A stretch of DNA of 64,000 nucleotides. It comes from Cellvibrio sp. KY-YJ-3 (GTDB lineage: Bacteria > Pseudomonadota > Gammaproteobacteria > Pseudomonadales > Cellvibrionaceae). Of this stretch, positions 8,586 to 16,649 are shown one piece after another (the first letter of the stretch is position 1; every line of letters begins with the position of its first letter). Where the stretch lies: the NCBI RefSeq assembly GCF_008806955.1, contig NZ_CP031727.1, forward strand, positions 2,246,001 through 2,310,000, written 5' to 3'. Under the pieces are notes generated by a model that had not been told where the DNA came from, made no database searches, and saw nothing but the letters and a program-made list of their open reading frames with translations. Both the position numbers and the translations under genes were made by a program.

Positions 8586-8950
8586 GCGCGCCAGATCCTT
8601 CAGTTGCCACCCTCGCTCCACTTGGCGGGGATGAGATTCATCCGGAGGATTACTTCCCCGGTCTGGCCGGTATGTTGGAGGATTTTTTGTCGCCTCAAAT
8701 TGAGCTGGCGCCCGACCCCTTCCAGCCGGATAGCTACTTGGGGCTGGTAGTGGAGCGGTTACACATTGAGCTGCCGATTGAACTGCAGCTGCTGCGTGCC
8801 AGCAGTGGTGAAGCGTTTATTGGCGCCACGCCGCCGAGTCAGTGGATCGAGACCTCGGTGGAGCCGGTGCTGCACCGTTTGGCACTTACCCTTGAGTTAG
8901 ATCCGGAGCCGGGCGATGACCATTCGCGAGACCAAACCCTGGAATCTTGA
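8582..8950 (+). CDS. Unrecognised 122-residue protein, beta-rich centre
   Basis: No family recognised. Acidic throughout. Residues 50-110 alternate hydrophobic and polar residues (VVERLHIELPIELQLL) in a way that suggests a small beta sheet, somewhat like the strand region at the start of the next protein. ATG 8582 overlaps the preceding stop; an upstream frame start at 8552 would overlap further and lacks a ribosome site. Its end overlaps the next gene by 35 bases, so these three small genes look like a co-translated unit. Confidence 0.7.
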   Translation: MSAPDPSVATLAPLGGDEIHPEDYFPGLAGMLEDFLSPQIELAPDPFQPDSYLGLVVERLHIELPIELQLLRASSGEAFIGATPPSQWIETSVEPVLHRLALTLELDPEPGDDHSRDQTLES

Positions 8951-9677
8951 GCAGTTTCTGGATTCGCTCATCCTGGAGCTGGATAAAGCGCAAGACACCC
9001 TCGCGCTCAAGGGGCTGACGCGCAAATTGACTTATACAGTCAAGGATGTGGCGTTGGACCTGAATGTTTTTCCGGTGATGGCCGATGGCAAGGTGCAATT
9101 TCAAATGGTGAAACCGGGTGAAGCCGGTGGTTCGCGCATCTCCTTCCAACTGGGCTCTATCACCGACCGGCAAATTCGCGAAAACGCCAATGAACCGCCC
9201 AACAAGGATGACCTGGAGCTGGACTTGTTGGAGGGCATGGATGAAGAGGTGAAAGCCAGTTTGCGCAAGGTGGGGGTGAGTTCAACCCGCGACCTGGAGC
9301 AGATGGACAAACGCAATGTGAATCTGGAAAAGGTGATCAAGGAAAAAACCGGTGGCGAAAAGAACCTGAATTATCAGGATCTGGCCAACATGATTAACAA
9401 AGTCCGGCGCAAAAAACTCTCACCCCAGCTGGCGCAAATGAGTGCCAGGGAGGAGGGCGATAGTGTGGAACTGACCCTGCGCGGGCGCAATTTTGTGGTG
9501 CAGCAAAGCGCCGATTTTCCGCGGGCGCTGGTCAACAACCAGCTGGCGGAAATAGTGCATGCCGATGCGGCAGAGCTGCGTTTGAAAGTGCCGCGTGCAC
9601 AGTTGCAGGCGGGTAATAACGCCCTGGCAATCGCACTCGACCCCTATGCGCTGGTGCAGCTGAATTTACAGTCCTGA
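8916..9677 (+). CDS. Trypco2-like / HhH-like / IPT-like protein
   Basis: A 253-residue protein with three apparent parts. Residues 10-85 (LEQFLDSLILELDKAQ, then TVKDVALDLNVFPV and KVQFQMVK) follow the pattern of the trypsin-co-occurring domain trypco2: one long helix, a V-x-x-V-x-L-x-L strand and a K-V-x-F strand. Residues about 105-165 (EEVKASLRKVGVSSTRDLEQ) resemble helix-hairpin-helix units that bind DNA or mediate assembly. Residues about 170-253 (LTLRGRNF ... LKVPRAQL ... GNNALAIAL) have the shape of an IPT/TIG Ig-like fold. Trypco domains are known from proposed NTPase/protease conflict systems (established knowledge); membership here is pattern recognition and should be tested by profile search. 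Confidence 0.65.
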   Translation: MTIRETKPWNLEQFLDSLILELDKAQDTLALKGLTRKLTYTVKDVALDLNVFPVMADGKVQFQMVKPGEAGGSRISFQLGSITDRQIRENANEPPNKDDLELDLLEGMDEEVKASLRKVGVSSTRDLEQMDKRNVNLEKVIKEKTGGEKNLNYQDLANMINKVRRKKLSPQLAQMSAREEGDSVELTLRGRNFVVQQSADFPRALVNNQLAEIVHADAAELRLKVPRAQLQAGNNALAIALDPYALVQLNLQS

Positions 9678-9710
9678 GGTTTGAGAAGGATCAACAGACA
9701 GGTGGCCTAG

Positions 9711-11039
9711 ATGACAAGAGCAGGAATACCAAAAGCAGGGATACCAAAACCAGGAACAACCCGCCCGGGAGCTACAGGATCAGGTTTGCGTTCGCTGGAG
9801 CAATCTCTGCAAACCGGTCGCAGCGGTACAGGTAAAACCAGGGGGAATGGTTTGGCGGTGGGATTATCGAGCGAAATTGCATTGGTGCGCGGCCAGCAGT
9901 ATCACCGGCCAAGCAGCCAATTGCGGGCGCTAGAGGAGCGGGTACTGGGTGCCACGCCCGCGCGCACCGCACCTGAGCCTTTAGCCCCTCCGGTTATTGA
10001 GCAGCATCGCCTTGCCCAGGAGCAAGTTAATCCGCTGTGGCTGACACCGGCACCGGTCGCACCGGCGCAGGGTTTTATGTTTTCGGCCTTTGCCGCCCAG
10101 GAATGGGTAGATGGCAGCTACAGCCCGGAATTATCGGCCCCCGATACTGGCCGCTTTCAGGTCGAGGCCTTTACCCATGCAGATCAATGGTCACCAGAGG
10201 CGCAAATTTCAGCGGCCTACAGCGCTGCGCCTGCGGGCGTCAGTTTGGCACCGGCGCCTGCCATTGCTCGCCCATCGAGTCCCCCCCAGTTTGGTCATCC
10301 CCAGCCCAGTCTTCCTCCAGTGCATGGGCGAGAGTCGTCCAGTCCATCGATTGTCCTGCCCGATGAGGAGAATTGGTTGGCCGAGGCGGAGCGGCCAACC
10401 ACTATCACCGCCGCCAGCCAGCAGTCGCTCAACCCCGGTTTGGCGCTGGCGAAAGACGATTTTGAGAAAGAGCTGGCCGCTATTCTGGGGCAAAACCAAG
10501 CGCCCGCTGACGCCAATCAGCCGGTTGCACCGGGCAGTACCCCAACGAGTACCCCGGCGGGTGTGGGTGGCAGTGCAGCGGCAGTGCCCACCCCGGCCAC
10601 TGCTCATCCCAACCACAATATCTTTGACCAGATGGGGTTGGGCATGAGTTACGCCAACAGTTTTGACCTGGGCAATGTCTCCATCGCCAAACGCCTGGAT
10701 CAACTGGAGCGGGAGCTGGCTGTGGCCAGCCCGACACCTGTTCCAGCGCAGCCAATCACCCCGCCGGAAACCACCCATTCACCCGGCATCAGGGAGCTGG
10801 AGTCGCCGTTTGTGGACCCGATGAGTCTGGATGAATTTGATCTGGTGGCGGAGCTGGCTGAAATTGGCGCGGAAGCGCCAGCAAAGCCCGCGACAGATCA
10901 ACAGGGCAACAATTCCGGTACTAACAATTCCGATATTAGCAATTCCGGCACTGTCACTTCGGTTGGTGACCTTACTGACAGTTCAACCCTTCCCAATCCC
11001 ATCAATCGCATGGAACTAGCAGGTGACAAGCATGAGTAA
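9711..11039 (+). CDS. Long disordered Pro/Ala/Ser-rich protein with one conserved-looking island
   Basis: A 442-residue low-complexity protein. It opens with short repeats (AGIPK, AGIPK, PGTTR, PGATG) and is rich in Pro, Ala, Thr and Gln almost throughout, ending in Asn/Ser-rich repeats (NNSGTNNSDISNSG). Ordered islands are few: one around 20-75, and one at about 305-337 (FDQMGLGMSYANSFDLG followed by KRLDQLERELA), which may be a short helical recognition motif. No signal peptide or membrane helix. AGGTGG precedes ATG 9711 by five bases. It overlaps the next gene by eight bases, so it is probably coupled to the double papain-fold protein and may be its substrate, tether or inhibitor (inference). 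Confidence 0.75.
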   Translation: MTRAGIPKAGIPKPGTTRPGATGSGLRSLEQSLQTGRSGTGKTRGNGLAVGLSSEIALVRGQQYHRPSSQLRALEERVLGATPARTAPEPLAPPVIEQHRLAQEQVNPLWLTPAPVAPAQGFMFSAFAAQEWVDGSYSPELSAPDTGRFQVEAFTHADQWSPEAQISAAYSAAPAGVSLAPAPAIARPSSPPQFGHPQPSLPPVHGRESSSPSIVLPDEENWLAEAERPTTITAASQQSLNPGLALAKDDFEKELAAILGQNQAPADANQPVAPGSTPTSTPAGVGGSAAAVPTPATAHPNHNIFDQMGLGMSYANSFDLGNVSIAKRLDQLERELAVASPTPVPAQPITPPETTHSPGIRELESPFVDPMSLDEFDLVAELAEIGAEAPAKPATDQQGNNSGTNNSDISNSGTVTSVGDLTDSSTLPNPINRMELAGDKHE

Positions 11040-13188
11040 TCGATTTTCAGAGCTGGAAAATACCCTGGTTCGGCGCCCTGCACGGCAGTCGACAACGGCA
11101 CCTAAAAAGGCTGCCAAAACCGCTCACCCGCGCCGTGCGCCACTAACGCCGCCAGGTGCTGCACCTGTGGCGCAGGGCTTGAGCGCCAAAGTCTCATCCT
11201 GGTCGCGTAGCAGCGCCCAGTCCTACAGCCCACGTGCCTTTGAGGCGGTTAACTATTCGGTGCCGGGCAATTTCTGGGTGCTGGCCCAGCCTTCGGGCAT
11301 GGCGTGTTGGGCAACGGTGTTCACCATGCTCAAAAGCTGGCGGGTGCAGCAGCAAAAAAATATTGAGCAGGCGCTAGCCACGGTCGGCCAGCGCTGGGTG
11401 GACATTTACAAGGCGGACACCGGTTTGCTGGGCGATGACAAACCCGAATTTCTGGCCGCTGCCGGTCTGCACCCGCAACCACCGCAGAGTTACAGCGTGC
11501 AGGGCTGGGAAAACCTGCTGCGCAATTACGGCCCTATTTGGGTTACAACCGATGAAGACCCAGGGCAACGTGCGGCAATTCATGCGCGCATCATCACCGG
11601 TATTCACGGCGACGGCACCCCGGAAAACACTAAATTCAAGATAGTCGATCCGGCGGGCGGGCGCCGCTACGAGGAATCCATTGCGGTATTTGTTCCCAAG
11701 TACGAAGAAGAAGTACGCCGCACCGGGTATATGCGGGTGCAAGTAGTGCATTGGCGCGCTGACGCGGTGAGTGAACAGCGCTCCCTGGCGCATAGCTATC
11801 GCAGCCGTGCATCGGCCAGTGATGCTCCCGTGGCCAGAAGTTTGGCTCTAGGCCGGGCGCTCAGTACGGCCCCCGATTTTACCGCCAAGCTGCAGGAGCT
11901 GCGTACCCAAGGGGTTCCCGAAGCCGAACTGCAAGCCTTCCTCGGCCAGCTTAATTTAACCCGTGCCCAAGCCTACCCCGGTGCCATGAGCGGTGGACGC
12001 ACCGAGGTTCACCTGCCCGGCGGTTATAGCCTGTCGGGTTGGAAAGGTGAGCTACTGGTGGCCGCGATCATGGCGGGGCTTGCCTCAGTGCCCGTCGCGG
12101 GTACCGCGTTGGCAGCGCTTATCCCGCTGCTGCGCGCTGCTGCCAACCGCTACAACGTCACTATAGGTTTAGGGCCAGCAGTGACTGGTGGTGTGGCTGT
12201 GGGTGCAGGCTTTGGCTACGGCATCATGTTTGCGCCCGGTAATCAGGTGGGCTTTTACGGCACCCTGTCCGGTGTGGTTGGTGCGATTGTCTCCATTAGC
12301 GCCACTATGCAGGTGACCATTATTCACGGCGGCCCCAGCCTGTTTAGCGGTGCTGCAGTCGCCGTGGGAATGACTGCCGGGGTGGATGCACCGGTTGGCC
12401 CTACCGGTGGTGTGCACGCTTTGATGAGTGGCGGCCGTTTTATTGGGGTGACGTTCGAGCTGGGTGTTTCTGCTGGCCTATCGCCCATTGAGGCCTACGC
12501 CCAATTTCAGTACACCGCGACCAGTATGGCGCTGGCGCGGCAGGCCTATGCCTTTGCCGAGGAAATCCCGCTCTCGCCTGCCAATGGGGGCCAGTCTATT
12601 GATGCCAGTGCCTTGCGGATTGGCGATATTTTGTTGTCGCGGGCCAGTGGCGTGGTCTCGCGTGCTATCCGCACAGTAAGCGATGCACCGGTCAGCCATG
12701 CCTCGGTTTATATTGGCGGTGGGCAGGTGGTAGAAGCGCTGGCGAATGGTGTGGTGCTCAACCAGTTGGAAGATTCTGTTGGTTCCAACGAAGTTGTGGT
12801 GGCCTTCCGCTACCCCAACCTCACCAGCGAGCAAGAACTGCGCATTCGCGATTTTGTCGGCCAGCATTTGGGCACTGGCTATAACTACTGGGGCATAGTC
12901 CGTCAGGCGCCATTCAGTGTTGATCGCCGTATTTGTGAGCGGCTGCCTGATGGTATGCGCCAGCGTTGCACCAGCGGTATGGCGCGCATCTTTCTCGGGC
13001 GCGGGGATACAGATCGCTTCTTCTGTTCACAGTTAGTGGTCGCGGCTTACCAACATGCCGGTGTGCCCCTGACTTCTGCCGACCCGCGTTGGGTGAGCCC
13101 CGGCGACTTGGCTCGTATGAGGGAGGATGCAGTACCCGCCTTTACCATCACCCATCCACTGCAGTATGTGGGGCATTTAAAAGCCTGA
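11032..13188 (+). CDS. Protein with two papain-like domains: C39/C70-like N-terminus and permuted NlpC/P60 C-terminus
   Basis: A 718-residue protein. After a basic Pro-rich leader of about 75 residues comes a papain-like domain: Cys92 in QPSGMACWATVF, His184 in AAIHARIITGI, then KIVDPAGG as the likely Asp/Asn site. This resembles C39 or AvrRpt2 (C70)-type folds. Residues about 320-500 are Gly/Ala/Val-rich and hydrophobic (LVAAIMAGLASVPVAGTALA and following), possibly membrane-inserting. The C-terminal part has His556 in VSHASVYIG and Cys665 in FFCSQLVVAAYQ, with His before Cys, as in the permuted YiiX/NlpC-P60 family. No signal peptide. ATG 11032 follows AGCAGGTGA and overlaps the previous stop. 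It is the last gene of the operon. Candidate effector or second processing enzyme. Confidence 0.8.
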   Translation: MSNRFSELENTLVRRPARQSTTAPKKAAKTAHPRRAPLTPPGAAPVAQGLSAKVSSWSRSSAQSYSPRAFEAVNYSVPGNFWVLAQPSGMACWATVFTMLKSWRVQQQKNIEQALATVGQRWVDIYKADTGLLGDDKPEFLAAAGLHPQPPQSYSVQGWENLLRNYGPIWVTTDEDPGQRAAIHARIITGIHGDGTPENTKFKIVDPAGGRRYEESIAVFVPKYEEEVRRTGYMRVQVVHWRADAVSEQRSLAHSYRSRASASDAPVARSLALGRALSTAPDFTAKLQELRTQGVPEAELQAFLGQLNLTRAQAYPGAMSGGRTEVHLPGGYSLSGWKGELLVAAIMAGLASVPVAGTALAALIPLLRAAANRYNVTIGLGPAVTGGVAVGAGFGYGIMFAPGNQVGFYGTLSGVVGAIVSISATMQVTIIHGGPSLFSGAAVAVGMTAGVDAPVGPTGGVHALMSGGRFIGVTFELGVSAGLSPIEAYAQFQYTATSMALARQAYAFAEEIPLSPANGGQSIDASALRIGDILLSRASGVVSRAIRTVSDAPVSHASVYIGGGQVVEALANGVVLNQLEDSVGSNEVVVAFRYPNLTSEQELRIRDFVGQHLGTGYNYWGIVRQAPFSVDRRICERLPDGMRQRCTSGMARIFLGRGDTDRFFCSQLVVAAYQHAGVPLTSADPRWVSPGDLARMREDAVPAFTITHPLQYVGHLKA

Positions 13189-13219
13189 TACTGGTGCGAC
13201 TTTTGGTTAAATCACAACA

Positions 13220-13247
13220 AGCCCGATGTCTGCCGTCGGGCTTTTTT
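13220..13247 (+). terminator. Terminator at the end of the protease operon
   Basis: GCCCGA and TCGGGC arms at 13221-13226 and 13236-13241, followed by TTTTTTG. It is the first clear terminator after 1649, which supports one transcript for the ten genes between. Confidence 0.85.
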
Positions 13248-13334
13248 GTTTTAACGGGAGAAAATCTTGTACTCGGCAGGCTTTTTGGCAATGATGCCGC
13301 CATGTTTTCCATCATTCCCGCCTGAGAAGTATTC

Positions 13335-14255
13335 ATGACCCCACGCAATTACCTCTATCTGTTAAAAAAGTACGACGAATACCAAGCGCAAATTGAGCGG
13401 CTGTTGGAGTCGATTGTGACTTCACTGGCTCCAGCCAAAATGGATACCTCCCATGATCATCTCAACACCGTGGTAAAACGGCTGCATGAGTCTTATCCCT
13501 TTGTTGAATTGCTTTATTGTATTAACGATAAGGGCGCGCAAATTACCGAATCCGCCGCGTCACCCACCGTGCCGGACCCCAAACGACGTGAGCCCGGTTT
13601 GGGGTCGGATCGCAGCAATCGTGTGTATTACACCCGCGCCAGTGAAAATGTTGCAGCGGCAACGGTTACCCAACCCTATCTTTCCAGCGCCACTCATCAG
13701 CTCGCCATCTCGGCGGTACAACGGTTTATCGATAACAATGGCAATACCTGTTATTTGGTGATCAATTTTAATTTGGAAAAACTCATCACCTTTTTGAATG
13801 GCGATAGTTTGCGCCGCATAGTGCACCCTTTCTTTCAAGTGGTTTACGGCATTATCGGTGTGATGTTGGTAATCGTTTCCTCTCTACTGCTCTATTCAGC
13901 GGGCACATCGTTATTTGATATGGTTTATGAACACACCAATACCGCCACCCAGGCATTCCAATCGGTAATTCTGGTGACCTTGGGCTTGGCGATTTTTGAT
14001 TTGGGTAAAACGATTCTGGAAGAGGAAGTACTGCTGCACAAAGACATTCATCACACCGGATCAACACGCCGTACCATCAGTCGGTTTATGTCGGCGATTG
14101 TCATTGCGGTCTCCATTGAATCGCTGTTGTTGATGTTTAAATCCCTGCTGGGTGATGCCACACATCTCAATTCCGCGGTATTTATGTTGATCGCCGCGGT
14201 AGCGCTGCTGGTGGGTTTAGGTGCTTACCTCCGGCTCACTAAAGACCAGGAATAA
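13335..14255 (+). CDS. Membrane protein with PDC/CACHE-like sensor region
   Basis: A 306-residue protein. The first 160 residues resemble a PDC-type sensor fold (YPFVELLYCINDKGAQITES ... RVYYTRASEN ... AISAVQRFIDNNGN). Four hydrophobic segments follow at about 166-190, 207-228, 250-270 and 277-300. There is no histidine kinase, GGDEF or methyl-accepting domain after them, so output is unclear. The sensor part precedes the first membrane helix without a signal peptide, so its side of the membrane is uncertain. The next gene, radA, starts nine bases after the stop, so the two are probably cotranscribed. ATG 13335 is preceded by GAGAAG. Confidence 0.7.
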   Translation: MTPRNYLYLLKKYDEYQAQIERLLESIVTSLAPAKMDTSHDHLNTVVKRLHESYPFVELLYCINDKGAQITESAASPTVPDPKRREPGLGSDRSNRVYYTRASENVAAATVTQPYLSSATHQLAISAVQRFIDNNGNTCYLVINFNLEKLITFLNGDSLRRIVHPFFQVVYGIIGVMLVIVSSLLLYSAGTSLFDMVYEHTNTATQAFQSVILVTLGLAIFDLGKTILEEEVLLHKDIHHTGSTRRTISRFMSAIVIAVSIESLLLMFKSLLGDATHLNSAVFMLIAAVALLVGLGAYLRLTKDQE

Positions 14256-14264
14256 GGAACGCTC

Positions 14265-15635
14265 GTGAGTACAAAAACCAAAAGCGCGTTTGTCTGCAAC
14301 GAATGTGGTGCGGATTATAAAAAGTGGCAAGGGCAGTGCACGGAGTGCGGTGCCTGGAATAGTTTGAGTGAAGTGCGCTTGGGGCCAACACCCACCAATC
14401 GCGCAGCGAAATTTGAAGGTTACGCCGGTGGTGCCACGGGGAATAAAATCCAAACCCTTGCTGAAATATCGCTCAATGATGTGCCGCGTTTTAGCAGTGG
14501 TGCAGGTGAGTTTGACCGGGTGCTCGGCGGTGGTTTTGTACCGGGTTCGGTAGTGTTAATTGGCGGTAACCCGGGCGCGGGTAAATCCACCTTGCTGTTG
14601 CAAACCCTGTGCAATTTAGCGCGCACTATGCCTGCGCTGTACATCACCGGTGAGGAGTCACTGCAGCAAGTGGCCATGCGCGCCCAGCGTTTAGGGTTGC
14701 CGACCGATCAATTACAAATGCTGAGCGAAACCAGCGTGGAAGCCATTTGTGCGATTGCGCAAAAAGTTGCGCCCAAGGTGATGGTGATCGACTCAATTCA
14801 AGTGATGCACATGGAGGATATTGCCTCCGCCCCCGGTTCGGTATCGCAAGTGCGCGAGAGTGCGGCTTACCTCACGCGGTTTGCGAAACAGACCGGCACA
14901 GTATTAATTTTAGTGGGCCACGTCACCAAAGATGGTTCACTCGCCGGCCCCAAAGTGCTGGAGCATATGATCGATTGTTCGATTTTGTTAGAGGGCGATA
15001 ACGACTCGCGCTTCCGCACGTTACGCGGCAATAAAAACCGTTTTGGTGCGGTAAACGAATTGGGTGTGTTTGCCATGACCGAGCAGGGCATGCGCGAAGT
15101 GAGCAACCCCTCGGCCATTTTTTTGCAGCGCGCAGAGGATGCATCATCCGGTTCCGTGGTGATGGTGATGTGGGAGGGGACGCGCCCGCTGTTAATAGAA
15201 ATCCAAGCACTGGTGGATGACAGTCACCTCGGCAACCCGCGCCGTGTTGCGGTAGGTATGGATCAAAATCGCCTCGCCATGCTGTTGGCCGTGTTGCATC
15301 GTCACGGCGGCATTATGGTGGGCGATCAGGATGTATTTGTGAACGTGGTAGGTGGCGTGAAGGTAATGGAGACCAGTGCAGATTTGGCACTGTTGCTCGC
15401 GGTAGTCTCCAGCTTTCGCGACCGGGTATTGCCGCAGGATTTAATTGTGTTTGGCGAAGTGGGTTTATCGGGAGAGATTCGCCCGGTACCCAGTGGTCAC
15501 GAGCGTTTGCGCGAGGCGGCCAAACACGGTTTCAAACGCGCCATAGTCCCGTTTGCAAACGCCCCGCGCGATAAACAGTTGGGGATAGAGGTGGTGGCGG
15601 TAAAAAATTTGCAGGAAGCTTTAGCGGCGCTTTAA
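14265..15635 (+). CDS. radA: DNA repair protein RadA
   Basis: A 456-residue RadA/Sms ATPase, usual length. It has the N-terminal zinc ribbon Cys11-Cys14-Cys25-Cys28, Walker A GGNPGAGKST at 100-109, the RadA-specific KNRFG motif (GNKNRFGAVNELG) and a C-terminal Lon-like fold (VFGEVGLSGEIRPV). RadA is a branch-migration helicase-like factor in recombinational repair. The start is GTG 14265, preceded by AAGGAA and placed so that the zinc ribbon begins ten residues in. Confidence 0.97.
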   Translation: MSTKTKSAFVCNECGADYKKWQGQCTECGAWNSLSEVRLGPTPTNRAAKFEGYAGGATGNKIQTLAEISLNDVPRFSSGAGEFDRVLGGGFVPGSVVLIGGNPGAGKSTLLLQTLCNLARTMPALYITGEESLQQVAMRAQRLGLPTDQLQMLSETSVEAICAIAQKVAPKVMVIDSIQVMHMEDIASAPGSVSQVRESAAYLTRFAKQTGTVLILVGHVTKDGSLAGPKVLEHMIDCSILLEGDNDSRFRTLRGNKNRFGAVNELGVFAMTEQGMREVSNPSAIFLQRAEDASSGSVVMVMWEGTRPLLIEIQALVDDSHLGNPRRVAVGMDQNRLAMLLAVLHRHGGIMVGDQDVFVNVVGGVKVMETSADLALLLAVVSSFRDRVLPQDLIVFGEVGLSGEIRPVPSGHERLREAAKHGFKRAIVPFANAPRDKQLGIEVVAVKNLQEALAAL

Positions 15636-15654
15636 GGCTACAGCGCGCGCCTTA

Positions 15655-16032
15655 TTACTCGTGGCCGTTTTCAATTAAGGTGATGAGTTCGTATAACAAT
15701 GTCTTATCGGCCGGCGTATCCGGCTGAAATTCAAAGCCGAGAATATGTTCGCGCACATGTACTATGCGGCCATGCAAATCCAATCGCTTTTTATTTGACG
15801 TAACCAGATTCAAATTTTCCAAATCAATATGTACACGCAGTGCATCGCCTTTTTGCAAAAGGTGTTCATCCAGCAGCGCAAGGCGTGCTCCGCTTTCGGA
15901 TAAGTCCAACACATGGGCTTCCCAGGTTTTGGTGGAGTACTGCAAGTCAGCATAGGCACGCAAAGGAAAGCGCGGGAATCGGCGTTTGTCCTCGTCAGTT
16001 AAATCGCTGGTTTCCAGGTCATTAGGCATCAT
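15655..16032 (-). CDS. PilZ-domain protein
   Basis: A single-domain, 125-residue protein with both c-di-GMP-binding signatures: RRFPR (RxxxR) near residue 17 and DLSESG (DxSxxG) near 43. Such small PilZ proteins are c-di-GMP receptors for motility, adhesion or exopolysaccharide control; no target is visible. It is convergent with radA. Either of two adjacent ATGs could be the start; AAGGA lies about ten bases upstream. Confidence 0.9.
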   Translation of the reverse strand: MMPNDLETSDLTDEDKRRFPRFPLRAYADLQYSTKTWEAHVLDLSESGARLALLDEHLLQKGDALRVHIDLENLNLVTSNKKRLDLHGRIVHVREHILGFEFQPDTPADKTLLYELITLIENGHE

Positions 16033-16072
16033 GGTTATGATTTCCTTCAGTCATAGTTAACGGGGCGCAGAA

Positions 16073-16477
16073 TTAATAATCGCTGATTAATTCAGACAGC
16101 TCGCGCTCGGCAGCTGTTGCGTCACCCAAATTCAGTTCGATCAGACGGCGCAAGTGGCTTACGCTGTCGATGTCAATCGAACTGCAGACCAACCCTGTCT
16201 GCTGGTGATGTTGATGCGCTACAGTGACCGACATAGCAATGGTTGTATTGTCGGACAGCAATATTTTTACCAGCGCCGGTTCACTGATGGATACTTCCTT
16301 GGGGAGTGGTTGCTGCAGCAATAATCCTTTGAGTGAAATATCCAGCAAGGTGGCGCGCCAGTGGAAATCGCCTTGCGCTAATTCGACATGGGCATCAAAT
16401 AGAATACGACTGAATTTTCGGCGTTCACTGGCAGAGGTGGGTGTTGATTGTATGTTAGAGCTTGGTTGATCGTTCAT
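16073..16477 (-). CDS. PilZ-domain protein
   Basis: A 134-residue protein with RKFSR (RxxxR) and DISLKG (DxSxxG), so c-di-GMP binding residues are intact. The C-terminus continues with SSIDIDSVSHLRRLIELN, a common PilZ-linked ending. It lies directly upstream of, and in the same direction as, the other PilZ gene with about 40 bases between. The two sequences are diverged, so they may be an old duplication or two receptors for related targets. Confidence 0.88.
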   Translation of the reverse strand: MNDQPSSNIQSTPTSASERRKFSRILFDAHVELAQGDFHWRATLLDISLKGLLLQQPLPKEVSISEPALVKILLSDNTTIAMSVTVAHQHHQQTGLVCSSIDIDSVSHLRRLIELNLGDATAAERELSELISDY

Positions 16478-16649
16478 AAATAATTAATCGGCAGGGCATG
16501 GATATGCACTAGAGTCTAGCTCCCACTCGCCAAATCGCCATTTTTTTGTCGCTGCTAATTGTTAATTTCTGTACTCAATTGCTTCGCTTGCCAAGCGCCA
16601 CCTATAATTTCGCAGCAATAACCAACAAATAGATAACGGATTGATTTTT

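Noticed and set aside
567-13188. Prophage, T6SS or contractile injection cluster
   Set aside because: No sheath, tube, baseplate, integrase, portal or ClpV/AAA+ remodelling protein is visible; the only AAA+ protein is the sigma54 activator.
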